From NCBI RefSeq assembly GCF_014712225.1, contig NZ_JACXBW010000010.1, positions 1-64,000 of the forward strand: 64,000 bases of DNA, written 5' to 3'. The position numbers and the translations under genes are program-made. The notes under the pieces were generated by a model, which did not search any database, was not told where the DNA came from, and worked only from the letters and a program-made list of their open reading frames with translations. This stretch comes from Pseudarthrobacter sulfonivorans (GTDB lineage Bacteria > Actinomycetota > Actinomycetes > Actinomycetales > Micrococcaceae). The stretch's first letter is position 1; each line of letters begins with the position of its first letter. Below are positions 45,827 through 53,626 of the stretch, one piece after another.

Positions 45827-46326
45827 TGCTGCGCGGCTTGCTGGCTGCGGCTGGCGGACGACCAGCCGCGACGGCGAAGGAGCTGTTTGGTGCTGTTGTC
45901 GAGTTCTACGCCGACTGCTCGGATGAGGGCCAGTAGCTTGCCGGCGAGATGGAGCAGGTCCTGAGCGTCGGTTTGCTGGACTGTGTGGAGGCGTACGACG
46001 TCGGCACGGAGGGTTTTGATGGTTGCCCTTTGGTCAGCGTTCTCGGCTTCGAGGCGGTCGATGTCTGTTGCTTGGGAACGGAGCTGACGGAGGACGAAGT
46101 CCAGTGCCTGGTTGCCAGCGGGACCGGGGGCTGCCGGGGCAATCGAGGAATCTGGGGCCGCGGCTTGGGGTGGGACCTGGCGGGGAAGGGGTTGGCGTCG
46201 CGGTGAGGCGTGGCGCCGCCGTCGACGGTCACGCTGTCGGTTGGCGCAGCGCGTGGAGCAGAACCGTTGCGACGCGCGCGAGGGTATGAAACGTCCTCGA
46301 CATTCCTCGCAAGTTTTCCCGCTCAC
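45823..46326 (-). CDS. Zinc-ribbon/coiled-coil relaxosome accessory protein
   Basis: 167 residues. The N-terminus is a small zinc finger with cysteines in TCEECRGRF and FCSTRCANRQR followed by a run of Arg, a DNA-binding signature. A Pro/Ala linker leads to a coiled coil (ALDFVLRQLRSQATDIDRLEAENADQRATIKTLRADVVRLH). It is the first gene of the mobilisation operon, coupled by ATGA to the relaxase, and starts beside the candidate oriT. A nic-region-binding accessory role is inferred. Confidence 0.7.
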   Translation of the reverse strand: MSGKTCEECRGRFIPSRASQRFCSTRCANRQRDRRRRRHASPRRQPLPRQVPPQAAAPDSSIAPAAPGPAGNQALDFVLRQLRSQATDIDRLEAENADQRATIKTLRADVVRLHTVQQTDAQDLLHLAGKLLALIRAVGVELDNSTKQLLRRRGWSSASRSQQAAQQ

Positions 46327-46386
46327 GACCGTTCATCAGCGTCGACGTATCTGGCGACATGACTGGTCGTGAGCAGGCGCTCACGG
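46321..46386. other. Candidate origin of transfer (oriT)
   Basis: GCTCACGACC (46321-46330) and GGTCGTGAGC (46365-46374) are a perfect 10-bp inverted repeat 34 bp apart. The right arm also takes part in a second hairpin, GTGAGC-AGGC-GCTCAC. The element touches the start of the relaxosome operon, the usual place of a MobF oriT. The nic site cannot be assigned by eye. Confidence 0.5.
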
Positions 46387-46487
46387 CGACGGCCTTGGAT
46401 GCCAGAGGTGTGAGGTTCTTGGTGGCTTGGTGCGGTCCGAGGCCTGAGCCGTTGGAACCGGCATGCCTGGAGGAGTCGGCGGGATAG

Positions 46488-46511
46488 TTGCTCTGGACAT
46501 GTCCAGAGCAA
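46488..46511. promoter_or_regulatory. Perfect 24-bp palindrome (operator)
   Basis: TTGCTCTGGACA followed immediately by its exact reverse complement. It lies about 90 bp upstream of the ImmA/IrrE gene start at 46604 and is the longest perfect palindrome I saw in the ICE. A dimeric regulator such as the EspR-like protein encoded three genes downstream is the obvious candidate ligand. Confidence 0.65.
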
Positions 46512-46603
46512 GGGCGTTCAATGGAACTGAGGCGCCTCTTGATGTTCTTGGAGGAGCGGACCGTGAATCAGATGGCGAGCGTACGACACAAGTCGGCGGC
46601 CGC

Positions 46604-47107
46604 ATGATGGGGGTTCCGATGGACGGCACAACATCCGCTAAATATTCGCCGGCGCGATCCGCTGCAGAAGGTTTCCTCGCACTTAGTTTGCCGAGTCGTC
46701 TCTCGCTGGAACGCTTGATATCGATTGTTGAGATCCTCCGGCATCGGCGGATTGAGATCGACGTTTCCGAGTCCTTGAGCGGGGGATCGGTCTGCGGGTT
46801 GTGGTTGTCCACGGAGAGCACGGAGGTCATTCTGCACGCGCCGACGCCGTCGGCACTCCACCGGCAGCAGTTCATCCTTCACGAACTGGGCCATATGGTG
46901 CTCCGACACGATGAGCTAGTGGTGTCTTCAAACTATGCGGAGACGTTGTTTCCGAATCTGTCCGGCGAGAAGGTGTCGCGGATCCTGGGGCGGAGTGACT
47001 TCCTGGACCACATCGAGGCCGCTGCCGAAACCTTGGCAGATCTCTTTGCCGCTGCCATCCGGGACAGCAGCCCCGAGCCGCGGTCGTTTGAACGGATCTT
47101 CGGATGA
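46604..47107 (+). CDS. ImmA/IrrE-type metallopeptidase
   Basis: About 167 residues from ATG 46604 (the frame is open to 46463, but that part covers the palindrome). The zinc motif is QFILHELGHMVLRHDE (HELGH, about residue 93), with a downstream IEAAAETLADLFAAAI that supplies the third ligand. ImmA-type peptidases usually cleave an XRE repressor to derepress mobile-element genes; an XRE-like gene lies two genes downstream. The ATGA overlap couples it to the MAB_1171c-like gene. Confidence 0.82.
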   Translation: MMGVPMDGTTSAKYSPARSAAEGFLALSLPSRLSLERLISIVEILRHRRIEIDVSESLSGGSVCGLWLSTESTEVILHAPTPSALHRQQFILHELGHMVLRHDELVVSSNYAETLFPNLSGEKVSRILGRSDFLDHIEAAAETLADLFAAAIRDSSPEPRSFERIFG

Positions 47108-48132
47108 TTCAGGACATTGCTGCAGCCGTGATCTGGTGTCTGGCGCTATGCCTCCTGCCGGATCTGAAGCGGCGCAAAGACAAGAGCATCCTAGTGGCGG
47201 CACTAACGATCGCTACGGCACTCACGCTAAACATTGACCGGATCTACGTCGCGGGAGACCGCGTACTCGGTAGCCGTAATTTCTTGGACCTCATAGCCAA
47301 TATCTTCATGGTTGTCGGTATCTACTTCCTGTCCCGTGCGATCCTGCGCGCCGCCGATGTCAGTGAAACGGCGGACGCACACAATAGGGTAGGGCTTTCG
47401 GCGCTCGGGGTTGTGGTTGGGGCCCTCATTGTTAGCTTCAGCCTGGTTGATGCACCGCGGACTTCCACCTCCTTCATGAGGGATTTTGGAAGCCAGTGGC
47501 CAGCGGCCGCATACTCGGGTGTTCAGTTCCTCTACATCGGGGTGGTGGTGGCCACCACCGGCATTACCTGTTTCAGGTTCCGCAGCGTGATGGCGAGGCC
47601 GTACTTCCGCGTCGCTTTTGTGTTCATCGGCGTGGGCTGCGCTCTGGCTGTGGTGATGGTCCTCACGGTGCTGGGGATGGATGTCCTCCATCTCATGGGC
47701 GACCTTGAGGCCATGACACGTCTCTCCTACGTCTACGACGCCGCGGTGGTGGGCGCCATGGTCTTCCTTTGCGTGGGTCTGGCCTTGCCGCCCGTCGCCC
47801 GTCGTCTGGAGCGGAGAGCTGATGCCCGGTCCGCAGCCATCCTTGTCGAACGACTTGCTGGGCTCTGGGAACGAAGCACGTCGAGGCGATCCGAGATCCG
47901 CCTGGATTTGGCTCAAACTGCGATCGACCGCCACGATGCCCCGAGGCGCCGACTGCACAGGATGTTGGTGGAGATCCAGGACGCGCTGTTCGTGGACCCC
48001 CACCTTGCCCAATCGCTGAGTCAGAATGATCTAGATGTTCTCCGAGAAGCGGAGCAGCATCTCGGTGCGCGGTTGGCAGTGCCCGAACATCGAGGACCGT
48101 GGTTGTCGCGGAAAGGGGACTCACATCCGTGA
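47104..48132 (+). CDS. MAB_1171c-like seven-helix membrane protein
   Basis: 342 residues. About seven membrane helices fill residues 1-240 (for example AAAVIWCLALCLLPDL, FLDLIANIFMVVGIYFLSRAIL, YFRVAFVFIGVGCALAVVMVLTVLG). A soluble tail then ends with RRRLHRMLVEIQDALFV and LDVLREAEQHLGARL. The ImmA/IrrE, MAB_1171c-like, XRE gene order is common in actinobacteria, suggesting a membrane sensor coupled to peptidase-controlled repression. No enzymatic motif is seen. It overlaps both neighbours by 4 bp. Confidence 0.75.
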   Translation: MIQDIAAAVIWCLALCLLPDLKRRKDKSILVAALTIATALTLNIDRIYVAGDRVLGSRNFLDLIANIFMVVGIYFLSRAILRAADVSETADAHNRVGLSALGVVVGALIVSFSLVDAPRTSTSFMRDFGSQWPAAAYSGVQFLYIGVVVATTGITCFRFRSVMARPYFRVAFVFIGVGCALAVVMVLTVLGMDVLHLMGDLEAMTRLSYVYDAAVVGAMVFLCVGLALPPVARRLERRADARSAAILVERLAGLWERSTSRRSEIRLDLAQTAIDRHDAPRRRLHRMLVEIQDALFVDPHLAQSLSQNDLDVLREAEQHLGARLAVPEHRGPWLSRKGDSHP

Positions 48133-48578
48133 CCGATATCGACGCTGGGATTCCCGAACAGCCGCAGGCGAAACTCGCGCGGAAGCTAAATCTGCTTCTG
48201 GATCTTTTTGAGGCCCAGGGTTCAGCGCCCCTGACTTATCCGCAGATAAGCAAGCACATGTCTGACCGCGGAACGCCGTTGTCCCGCTCCCGCTGGGCCT
48301 ACATGCGTGCCGGCGACAGTTCCATGGCGACTGACCCGGAGCTCTTGAAGAACCTCGCCGAATTCTTCGGCGTTGATCCCAAGTACTTATTGGACGACGA
48401 CGGCGACGTGCCCGACTTGGTGGATGCGCAGCTTCAGCTACTGCGGACACTTCGGGAAAACCGCGTGAGAAACTTTGCTGCAAGGCAACTGCAGGGGATT
48501 TCTCCGGAGACGCTCGTGCGCCTGCGTAAAGCAATCGACGAACGCCTTAAAACTCCCGAGGACGACGCCGGTGCGTAG
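48129..48578 (+). CDS. EspR-like XRE-family regulator, right copy
   Basis: 149 residues from GTG 48129, overlapping the previous stop and preceded by AAAGGGG. QAKLARKLNLLLDLFEAQG...YPQISKHMSDRGTPLSRSRWAYMRAG and FGVDPKYLLDDDGDVPDLVDAQLQLLRTLRENRVRNFAARQL align throughout with the product at 11441-11944. The conserved KLNLLLD, LSRxRW and VDPxYL blocks show common ancestry. It is the probable target of the ImmA-type peptidase in the same operon and probable ligand of the 24-bp palindrome. Confidence 0.8.
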   Translation: MTDIDAGIPEQPQAKLARKLNLLLDLFEAQGSAPLTYPQISKHMSDRGTPLSRSRWAYMRAGDSSMATDPELLKNLAEFFGVDPKYLLDDDGDVPDLVDAQLQLLRTLRENRVRNFAARQLQGISPETLVRLRKAIDERLKTPEDDAGA

Positions 48579-49755
48579 TGCCGCTGCAGCTGTCGCCACA
48601 GGCTGTGGCATTGTGGGCGCTGCGTCCCTTCTCGCCGCGGCCTACTTTGCCCGGCAAGTGGTGGTGCCCAAAACGCAGCGGAAGGAGGACCTGCAAATCC
48701 GTCGTGTGTTCCGCGATGCTGACGAAACGTTGATGGTGGAGTTACCGGCGTCGGTGCGTACCGCGGCACCAGGCCGTTACAGCATCTGGTTTGCCAACGG
48801 CAGAGGGCATGCCTGCATTGGAGAGATCGTGTCCTCTGACTATGCGGCCGGGACGGTAACCCGCCGCGTTGAACGGGTTGACTCCGGCGATCTTATGACT
48901 GCCAAGGCCGGCATTTGGAGCGGATACGTCTATTCGACGCCGGAGGCCTTGGGGCTGCCATACTCTAACGTCCAGATCCCAGTCGAGAACGGAGTGGCGC
49001 CCGCCTGGAAGTTCACACCGACGCAGCCATCCGGAGGCTCTTCCCCGTGGGCCATCCACATCCATGGCTTGGGTGGTTCGAAAGCCGGCGCCCTCCGCGG
49101 TGTGCCCGTTGCGGACGGACTGGGATACACATCCTTGGTTGTGTCACTCCGCAACGACCGCGATTCTCCTGCATCGTCGGATGGCAGGTATCACCTGGGG
49201 CAGACCGAATGGCACGACGTTGAAGCGGCGGTTTCGTATGCCGTTGGGCAAGGGGCACGCCATATAGTGCTTTTCGGATGGTCTCTCGGTGCCTCAATCG
49301 CCCTTCAGCTGGCGGCATCTTCGGAGTTTCGGGACCGCATCTCTCGGCTCGTGCTGAATGCCCCCGTTATCGACTGGAGCAGCACGCTGGTGGCCAATGC
49401 GCGGTCCAGCAAGCTTCCTGGTTGGGTTGCCCGGCTTGGGCTGCAGATGCTTTGTTCCTCCGGAACGCGCTGGATCACAGGCTTGGATGCGCCCTTGAAT
49501 TTTCCGGCCCTGGACTTCTTAGCCCGGGCGAACGAACTCAGTGTCCCCCTGCTTGTCATCCACAATGAAGGGGACCGTTCGACACCGTTTGCCATTTCCC
49601 GCGAGTTCGTCACCCGGCGCCCCGACCTGGCAACGCTGCTCACTTTCCCTTCCGCGGAGCACACGCAGGAGTGGAATTCCGACCCGGACGGATGGGATGC
49701 GGCGGTGGAGAACTGGCTCCGGAACGCCCCGCCGTCGTCGTCCGTATCCCTATAA
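48571..49755 (+). CDS. Alpha/beta hydrolase with N-terminal membrane anchor
   Basis: 394 residues from GTG 48571, overlapping the XRE-like stop by 8 bp. One hydrophobic helix (AAAVATGCGIVGAASLLAAAYFA) sits at the N-terminus. The hydrolase core has the nucleophile elbow VLFGWSLGASIALQLA (Ser about residue 237), the Asp in LVIHNEGDRSTPF and the His in FPSAEHTQEW. The oxyanion region is HIHGLGGSKAGAL. Substrate unknown. A hydrolase in an ImmA/MAB_1171c/XRE operon is a repeated actinobacterial pattern. Confidence 0.8.
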   Translation: MRSAAAAVATGCGIVGAASLLAAAYFARQVVVPKTQRKEDLQIRRVFRDADETLMVELPASVRTAAPGRYSIWFANGRGHACIGEIVSSDYAAGTVTRRVERVDSGDLMTAKAGIWSGYVYSTPEALGLPYSNVQIPVENGVAPAWKFTPTQPSGGSSPWAIHIHGLGGSKAGALRGVPVADGLGYTSLVVSLRNDRDSPASSDGRYHLGQTEWHDVEAAVSYAVGQGARHIVLFGWSLGASIALQLAASSEFRDRISRLVLNAPVIDWSSTLVANARSSKLPGWVARLGLQMLCSSGTRWITGLDAPLNFPALDFLARANELSVPLLVIHNEGDRSTPFAISREFVTRRPDLATLLTFPSAEHTQEWNSDPDGWDAAVENWLRNAPPSSSVSL

Positions 49756-49764
49756 CTGCGGGGC

Positions 49765-50793
49765 TTAAGACGCTTCGAGTCCCCGATCCCGGTAGGCAGT
49801 GCCCTTGTCCATGCTCCAGCCGGCGACCATTCCGGTTCCGATCATTTGGTCGCTGAGCCTAGCCAAACGATAGTTTGGGTCGGCGTCGAGGGCGAGTTCC
49901 AGGAACTGGTGGGCCTTGCTGCCTCGGCCTTCCCACCAGTTGATGAAGGCGATGGCGGTCAGGGACGGAGCAGAGTGAACTGTGGCACTGTGCGTGTACG
50001 CGTGGACCAGTAATTGCTCAGCCCACTCGACCCGGGACCACTGCGGCTTGCCGTGTGTTTGGGCAAGGAGGATCCGGTCCATGGGTTCGTCGATTCAGGG
50101 GATATCGGCCATGAGTTGGTCGCGGATGGCGGGGAACTGGAGGTTCGCGATCAGTCCGATGGTCTGCTCGTCATCCGGGTATGTCTTCGCTTCGAGCATT
50201 TTTGTCCACAGCGTCCTGGCCTGCTCCATCGCGTCCCAAAGGCTCAGGCCTTGGATTGCGGCGACACGGTGTTCGACGGCATCCAGGGCCTGGGATTCTT
50301 TGGTCGATGCCGGCAGCGTGATGCGGTTGGTGGTTTCGATGGTGCTGCCGCGGTAGACGAATTCGGCGTTGATCTCGCTGGATTGGGTGGCACTCAAGGG
50401 GAGCCGGACGCCATTCTCAGGATCGCCGTCGTACTGTGACACCGTCTGGTCTCCGACGAGGAGTCCTTCCCTAATGGTGAGTCCTCGCTCGGCGAGGGCG
50501 CCGGTGAGCGCGGCGATGGTAGCCGCGTGTGGCTTGTGATCGCCGTTCCTGGGTTCGGAGGTGTAGACGGCGAAGAGCACACCTTCGGCGCTGGTGTCGT
50601 GGCTGAGGTATCCGGCGACCATCTTTGCGTAGCTGATTTCGGTGCCTGGCTTGGGCAGATCGACGCGGAGGGTTGCCCCTACGTGGTTGTTGGCGAGGGT
50701 GATGCAGACCAGGCTTTCTTTGGGCCAGAAGCCCAGGGTGTGGCCGATGAAACTGAGGACGTCGGCAGGGGTTTTGATGGTGAGCGGTTCCAT
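49765..50793 (-). pseudogene. DUF4192 protein interrupted by in-frame TGA
   Basis: ATG 50793 follows GAAGGAG. The first part (MEPLTIKTPADVLSFIGHTLGFWPKESLV...) is a DUF4192 protein that stops at TGA 50095-50097 after RDQLMADIP. The same frame continues beyond the stop as IDEPMDRILLAQTHGKPQWSR to 49765, which is the rest of DUF4192. No frameshift is needed; one codon accounts for the break. DUF4192 function is unknown. It is either a recent nonsense mutation or two split polypeptides. Confidence 0.8.
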
Positions 50794-51129
50794 GATCCTT
50801 CTCCTTCAGCGACTGGCCGGCACAGGACGCGTCAGTCAGATGTGTGCGTCGTTCTGATAGAGGAGTCACCGCTGGGTACGAGGGGCCGGAGTGCAACTTG
50901 GGGAACCGGGAGCGGGCCAAAATTTCGCGAGGAAATAAGCGACGGAGGAGCGCCGAACGAAAATTTGACCCGCGCCGGCGCATCGCTCCTTGGTTGCGCG
51001 GAGGACCCGCCCAGCGATGATGGGGATCAGAATGACAAACAGCGAAGTTGCTTCTGGCCATTCATGGAGGATTTTGGCCGGCGCGGCATGACGGCATGCA
51101 GAGTTTCGCATCGCGCGAAGGATGAGGCT
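50794..51129. other. Non-coding stretch with an imperfect inverted repeat
   Basis: No gene is supportable. GCGGGCCAAAATTTCG (50912-50927) and CGAAAATTTGACCCGC (50958-50973) form a 16-bp inverted repeat with two mismatches. It may be a terminator-like stem, a regulator site or a relic end of a mobile element. Confidence 0.45.
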
Positions 51130-52128
51130 TCTACCGTGTGCCAGCGTGCCTTTCGAGGGCGTATTCGGCGCGTTCGACGACGGCCCGGTCTTGGGCGCTG
51201 AGGTGTCCGTTGGTGTCGGGGCTGGCCACCTCGCAGTCGCGAATTTCGGCAATACGTCGGTGGAGTTGGGTTTCAGGGTGCCGGGACACGGCGACGAGCT
51301 TGTTGGGGCTTGGCGAGGATCAGCTGGTCCTGGCCGGTTGCCACTCGAGTCCAGATAGGCGCAATTTGCAGGAGCAGGAAGCGTGCGCGGATTCCGAAAG
51401 CGCCGTGATTCAGGTGAAAGGCCAGACTGGGGAGCAGCAGGCCAGCACTGACCGTAAGAACGGCGAACGTTTCCCCGATCCAGTAGAACGTTGTCAGGGC
51501 GACGGCCGACAGGCTGTTTGTGCCTTCGACGCTGATCACGTACCCGTGGAGGAGCCGGTCGAGAAGAACCAGGGCGAACAGAATGCAGCCCGCGCGATCA
51601 ATGTGAAAGCTGCCCGGAAGGCAGTCGCGTGCATGTTCCGAACGTTGGTGTGGGAATTCGAGCGATATCGCCACAGATCCACATGATGAATGCCGATCCC
51701 GCCCACAGGAATAGTGCCACGCCGGGCTGGTCACCGTAGGTCAGCGGCACGTTTGGGTCGGGGACATCCACCCGACTCGTCAGAAACGCTAGCGTCACTG
51801 CTCCGCAGGCGATGCCGCAGCCCACCGACCAAAAGTGAGCTGCCGCCGTCGTACGTTAACGTCCGTGACGGCGGCCAAGAGGATTGCTGTTCGAGATTGC
51901 CAAAACCCGAGGAGAAGGGACATAAAGGTGGCCAGTCCGACACGGTTTTGGCCGAGCAGCGGATCGAAGCGGCAGTAGATGGAAGGGATCTAAAGCATGC
52001 AGGCCATAGCAGCCAGGGCGGTTGCCCGAAAAACGCTGCCGCGGCGGGGATCGAGGGCGCCAGACAGCCATAGGACCGTCAGGATCCAGAGCACAGCTGC
52101 GGGCACGAACTCCTCAGTCAAACACCTC
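51130..52128 (-). pseudogene. Decayed second MAB_1171c-like membrane protein
   Basis: Successive leftward fragments in different frames read like one protein: EEFVPAAVLWILTVLWLSG, then DPLLGQNRVGLATFMSLLLGFW, then VGCGIACGAVTLAFLTSRVDVP with ALFLWAGSAFIMWICGDIARI, then LYWIGETFAVLTVSAGLLLPSL-like helices ending LLQIAPIWTRVATGQD, and finally RHPETQLHRRIAEIRDCEVASP with RAVVERAEYALERH. Helix order and the LHRRIAEIRD tail match the intact protein at 47104-48132. At least three frameshifts are needed, so it is non-functional. Confidence 0.65.
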
Positions 52129-52510
52129 GGGGATCGATGCAGCCGCGCTGGACGCGATCGAGATGGCTGTCCACCTTGAAGTGGACATCCACTGTCACGG
52201 TTCCTTGCCCAACGCCGTCAAAGAGGCTTCGGCGAAGTATTTCACGGTCAATGACCGCATCTCGTCCCTGGACCGGTTGCCGAGATGTGCGGGGAGCTGA
52301 ACCTGGCTGCCGTAGTGTTCACCATGGACCCCCGCATCCAGCTCAGGCACGAACCAAACAATATTCTTGAACTGACGGCCCGGGGCCCCGCGGAACAGCG
52401 ATGTGCCGATCCCGTTCGGCACCGTGGACCCGCGCACGGGCCGAGACGCGATCAACGACCTGAAGCACCAAGCCGCCGAAGCCGGCTATCACCCGCCTGG
52501 TTCAGCCGAC
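52115..52510 (+). pseudogene. Amidohydrolase-family relic
   Basis: Three frames hold consecutive pieces of one metal-dependent amidohydrolase (amidohydrolase_2 type): HLEVDIHCHGSLPNAVKEAS with the N-terminal HxH metal motif, AAVVFTMDPRIQLRHEPNN, and VPIPFGTVDPRTGRDAINDLK. The remaining two thirds of the enzyme are absent after about 52.51 kb, where the convergent SnoaL-like gene ends. It points to a decarboxylase or hydrolase once associated with the catabolic genes to its right. Confidence 0.65.
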
Positions 52511-52528
52511 GGGCGGTCCACGATGGAG

Positions 52529-52960
52529 TCACTCGACGCGCAGCGTCCGCCGCACAAAGCGCCATCGGTGGCCGTCCCAAGCGACGACGTCCGAATACAT
52601 GCCAGTGGTCATCACTGATGGGGAACCTGACTCGCGGTCGCGAGCAGATACCAGCAGCGCGCATTCACCGACAACGCGGTCCCCCTCGCTGCTAAGCCGG
52701 ATATCTGAGTTCCAATGCCGCAGACCGGTCACTGGTTGTGCAGCGGCGCCCGCGGCCCGCTGTCGAACGAAGGAAGCTAGCTCCTCACGCCCCTTGTAAG
52801 TTCTTGCCGGGTGTTCGAACACACCGTCTTCGCACCAGACCATCGCCCACGACTCTGCGTCCCCCCGGTCGATGAAATCGTTGTATCCCTCGTAGAGTCG
52901 CCGGATCGCCAGCTCATCTGTCGAATCAAGCGACGCCGCCACTTCGCTCCGCTGGGTCAT
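52529..52960 (-). CDS. SnoaL-like (NTF2-fold) protein
   Basis: 143 residues: DELAIRRLYEGYNDFIDRGDAESWAMVWCEDGVFEHPARTYKGREELASFVRQR, then LRHWNSDIRLSSEGDRVVGECALLV and the final WRFVRRTLRVE. This is a SnoaL_4-type NTF2 fold, often small subunits or isomerases in aromatic-compound pathways. Its ATG overlaps the stop of the cysteine hydrolase gene upstream, so it is the last gene of the leftward catabolic operon. Confidence 0.8.
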   Translation of the reverse strand: MTQRSEVAASLDSTDELAIRRLYEGYNDFIDRGDAESWAMVWCEDGVFEHPARTYKGREELASFVRQRAAGAAAQPVTGLRHWNSDIRLSSEGDRVVGECALLVSARDRESGSPSVMTTGMYSDVVAWDGHRWRFVRRTLRVE

Positions 52961-53556
52961 CGTGACGGATTCCCGACGGGGAGAGCAGACTGCACCTCGG
53001 CGATGGTAAGTACTTTTGCCTGCTTCGGGAAGATCTTTTCCATGAGGAAGGAATGTATCGTCTCATCCGGATCCGCGCATGCATCTGACAGGACAATCAC
53101 GCGATAGTCCAAATCGTGTGCCTCACGCACAGTCGTCAGGACAACTCCGCTCGTATGAACGCCCGCCAGGATCAAGGTCGTGATTCCAGCATTCGTCAAC
53201 TGCTCGTGCAGATCGGTCGTCGAGAATGCACTGACACGGGTTTTCCGCACGACGATGTCGCCGTCTTGGACGTTCAGTGCTTCGTGCAGAGCAGTGGTCG
53301 GAGAGTCGGCATCCATGCCGGGACGTCCAGCTTTCACTCGATCTCCCATAATATGGCCGTCGGGGAACCCCACATAGTCTTCGTCGGTGAATCCCACGCG
53401 AACGAAGCCCACGGCACCTCCTCCTGCGCGGACCGCAGCAGCCACGTCGGCGGTAGAGGAAACTAGCGGCCTAGCTTCGGCTAGGAAGCCCAAAGTTGAC
53501 GCTTGGTAGTCCATCAACAGAAGGGCAGTGTTCTTCGGATCCAGCTTGGGTGTCAT
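52957..53556 (-). CDS. Isochorismatase-like cysteine hydrolase
   Basis: 199 residues from ATG 53556, preceded by AAAGGAG, which decides the start over the longer frame. NTALLLMDYQASTLGF holds the catalytic Asp, VVRKTRVSAFSTTDL the Lys, and ITTLILAGVHTSGVVLTTVREAHDLDYRVIVLSDACADPD the region normally bearing the Cys; here HTSGVV has Ser in place of the usual Cys (typically G-x-x-T-x-x-C-V). It therefore may be a non-classical or inactive member. Part of the leftward operon with monooxygenase and SnoaL-like protein. Confidence 0.8.
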   Translation of the reverse strand: MTPKLDPKNTALLLMDYQASTLGFLAEARPLVSSTADVAAAVRAGGGAVGFVRVGFTDEDYVGFPDGHIMGDRVKAGRPGMDADSPTTALHEALNVQDGDIVVRKTRVSAFSTTDLHEQLTNAGITTLILAGVHTSGVVLTTVREAHDLDYRVIVLSDACADPDETIHSFLMEKIFPKQAKVLTIAEVQSALPVGNPSR

Positions 53557-53626
53557 GATGTGTGCTCCTTTGAGATATTTTGCGCTCGGCATAATGCCGA
53601 TCGCTGCGGCAGGCTGCCGAACACGG

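Larger units (their letters stand above)
9062..50793. mobile_element. Integrative and conjugative element with defence cargo (right end not defined)
   Basis: The left boundary is the 3' end of tRNA-Thr followed by integrase and excisionase-like genes. The body holds a T4SS gene set, coupling protein, SSB, ArdC-like antirestriction protein and a MobF relaxase, which are sufficient markers of a self-transmissible element. I found no second copy of the tRNA 3' end, so the right limit given here (end of recognisable ICE-linked genes near DUF4192) is a guess; the foreign region may extend to about 62.0 kb. Confidence 0.65.

Noticed and set aside
50527..51201. 224-residue rightward frame
   Set aside because: Antisense to DUF4192 and the following non-coding stretch; no family features.
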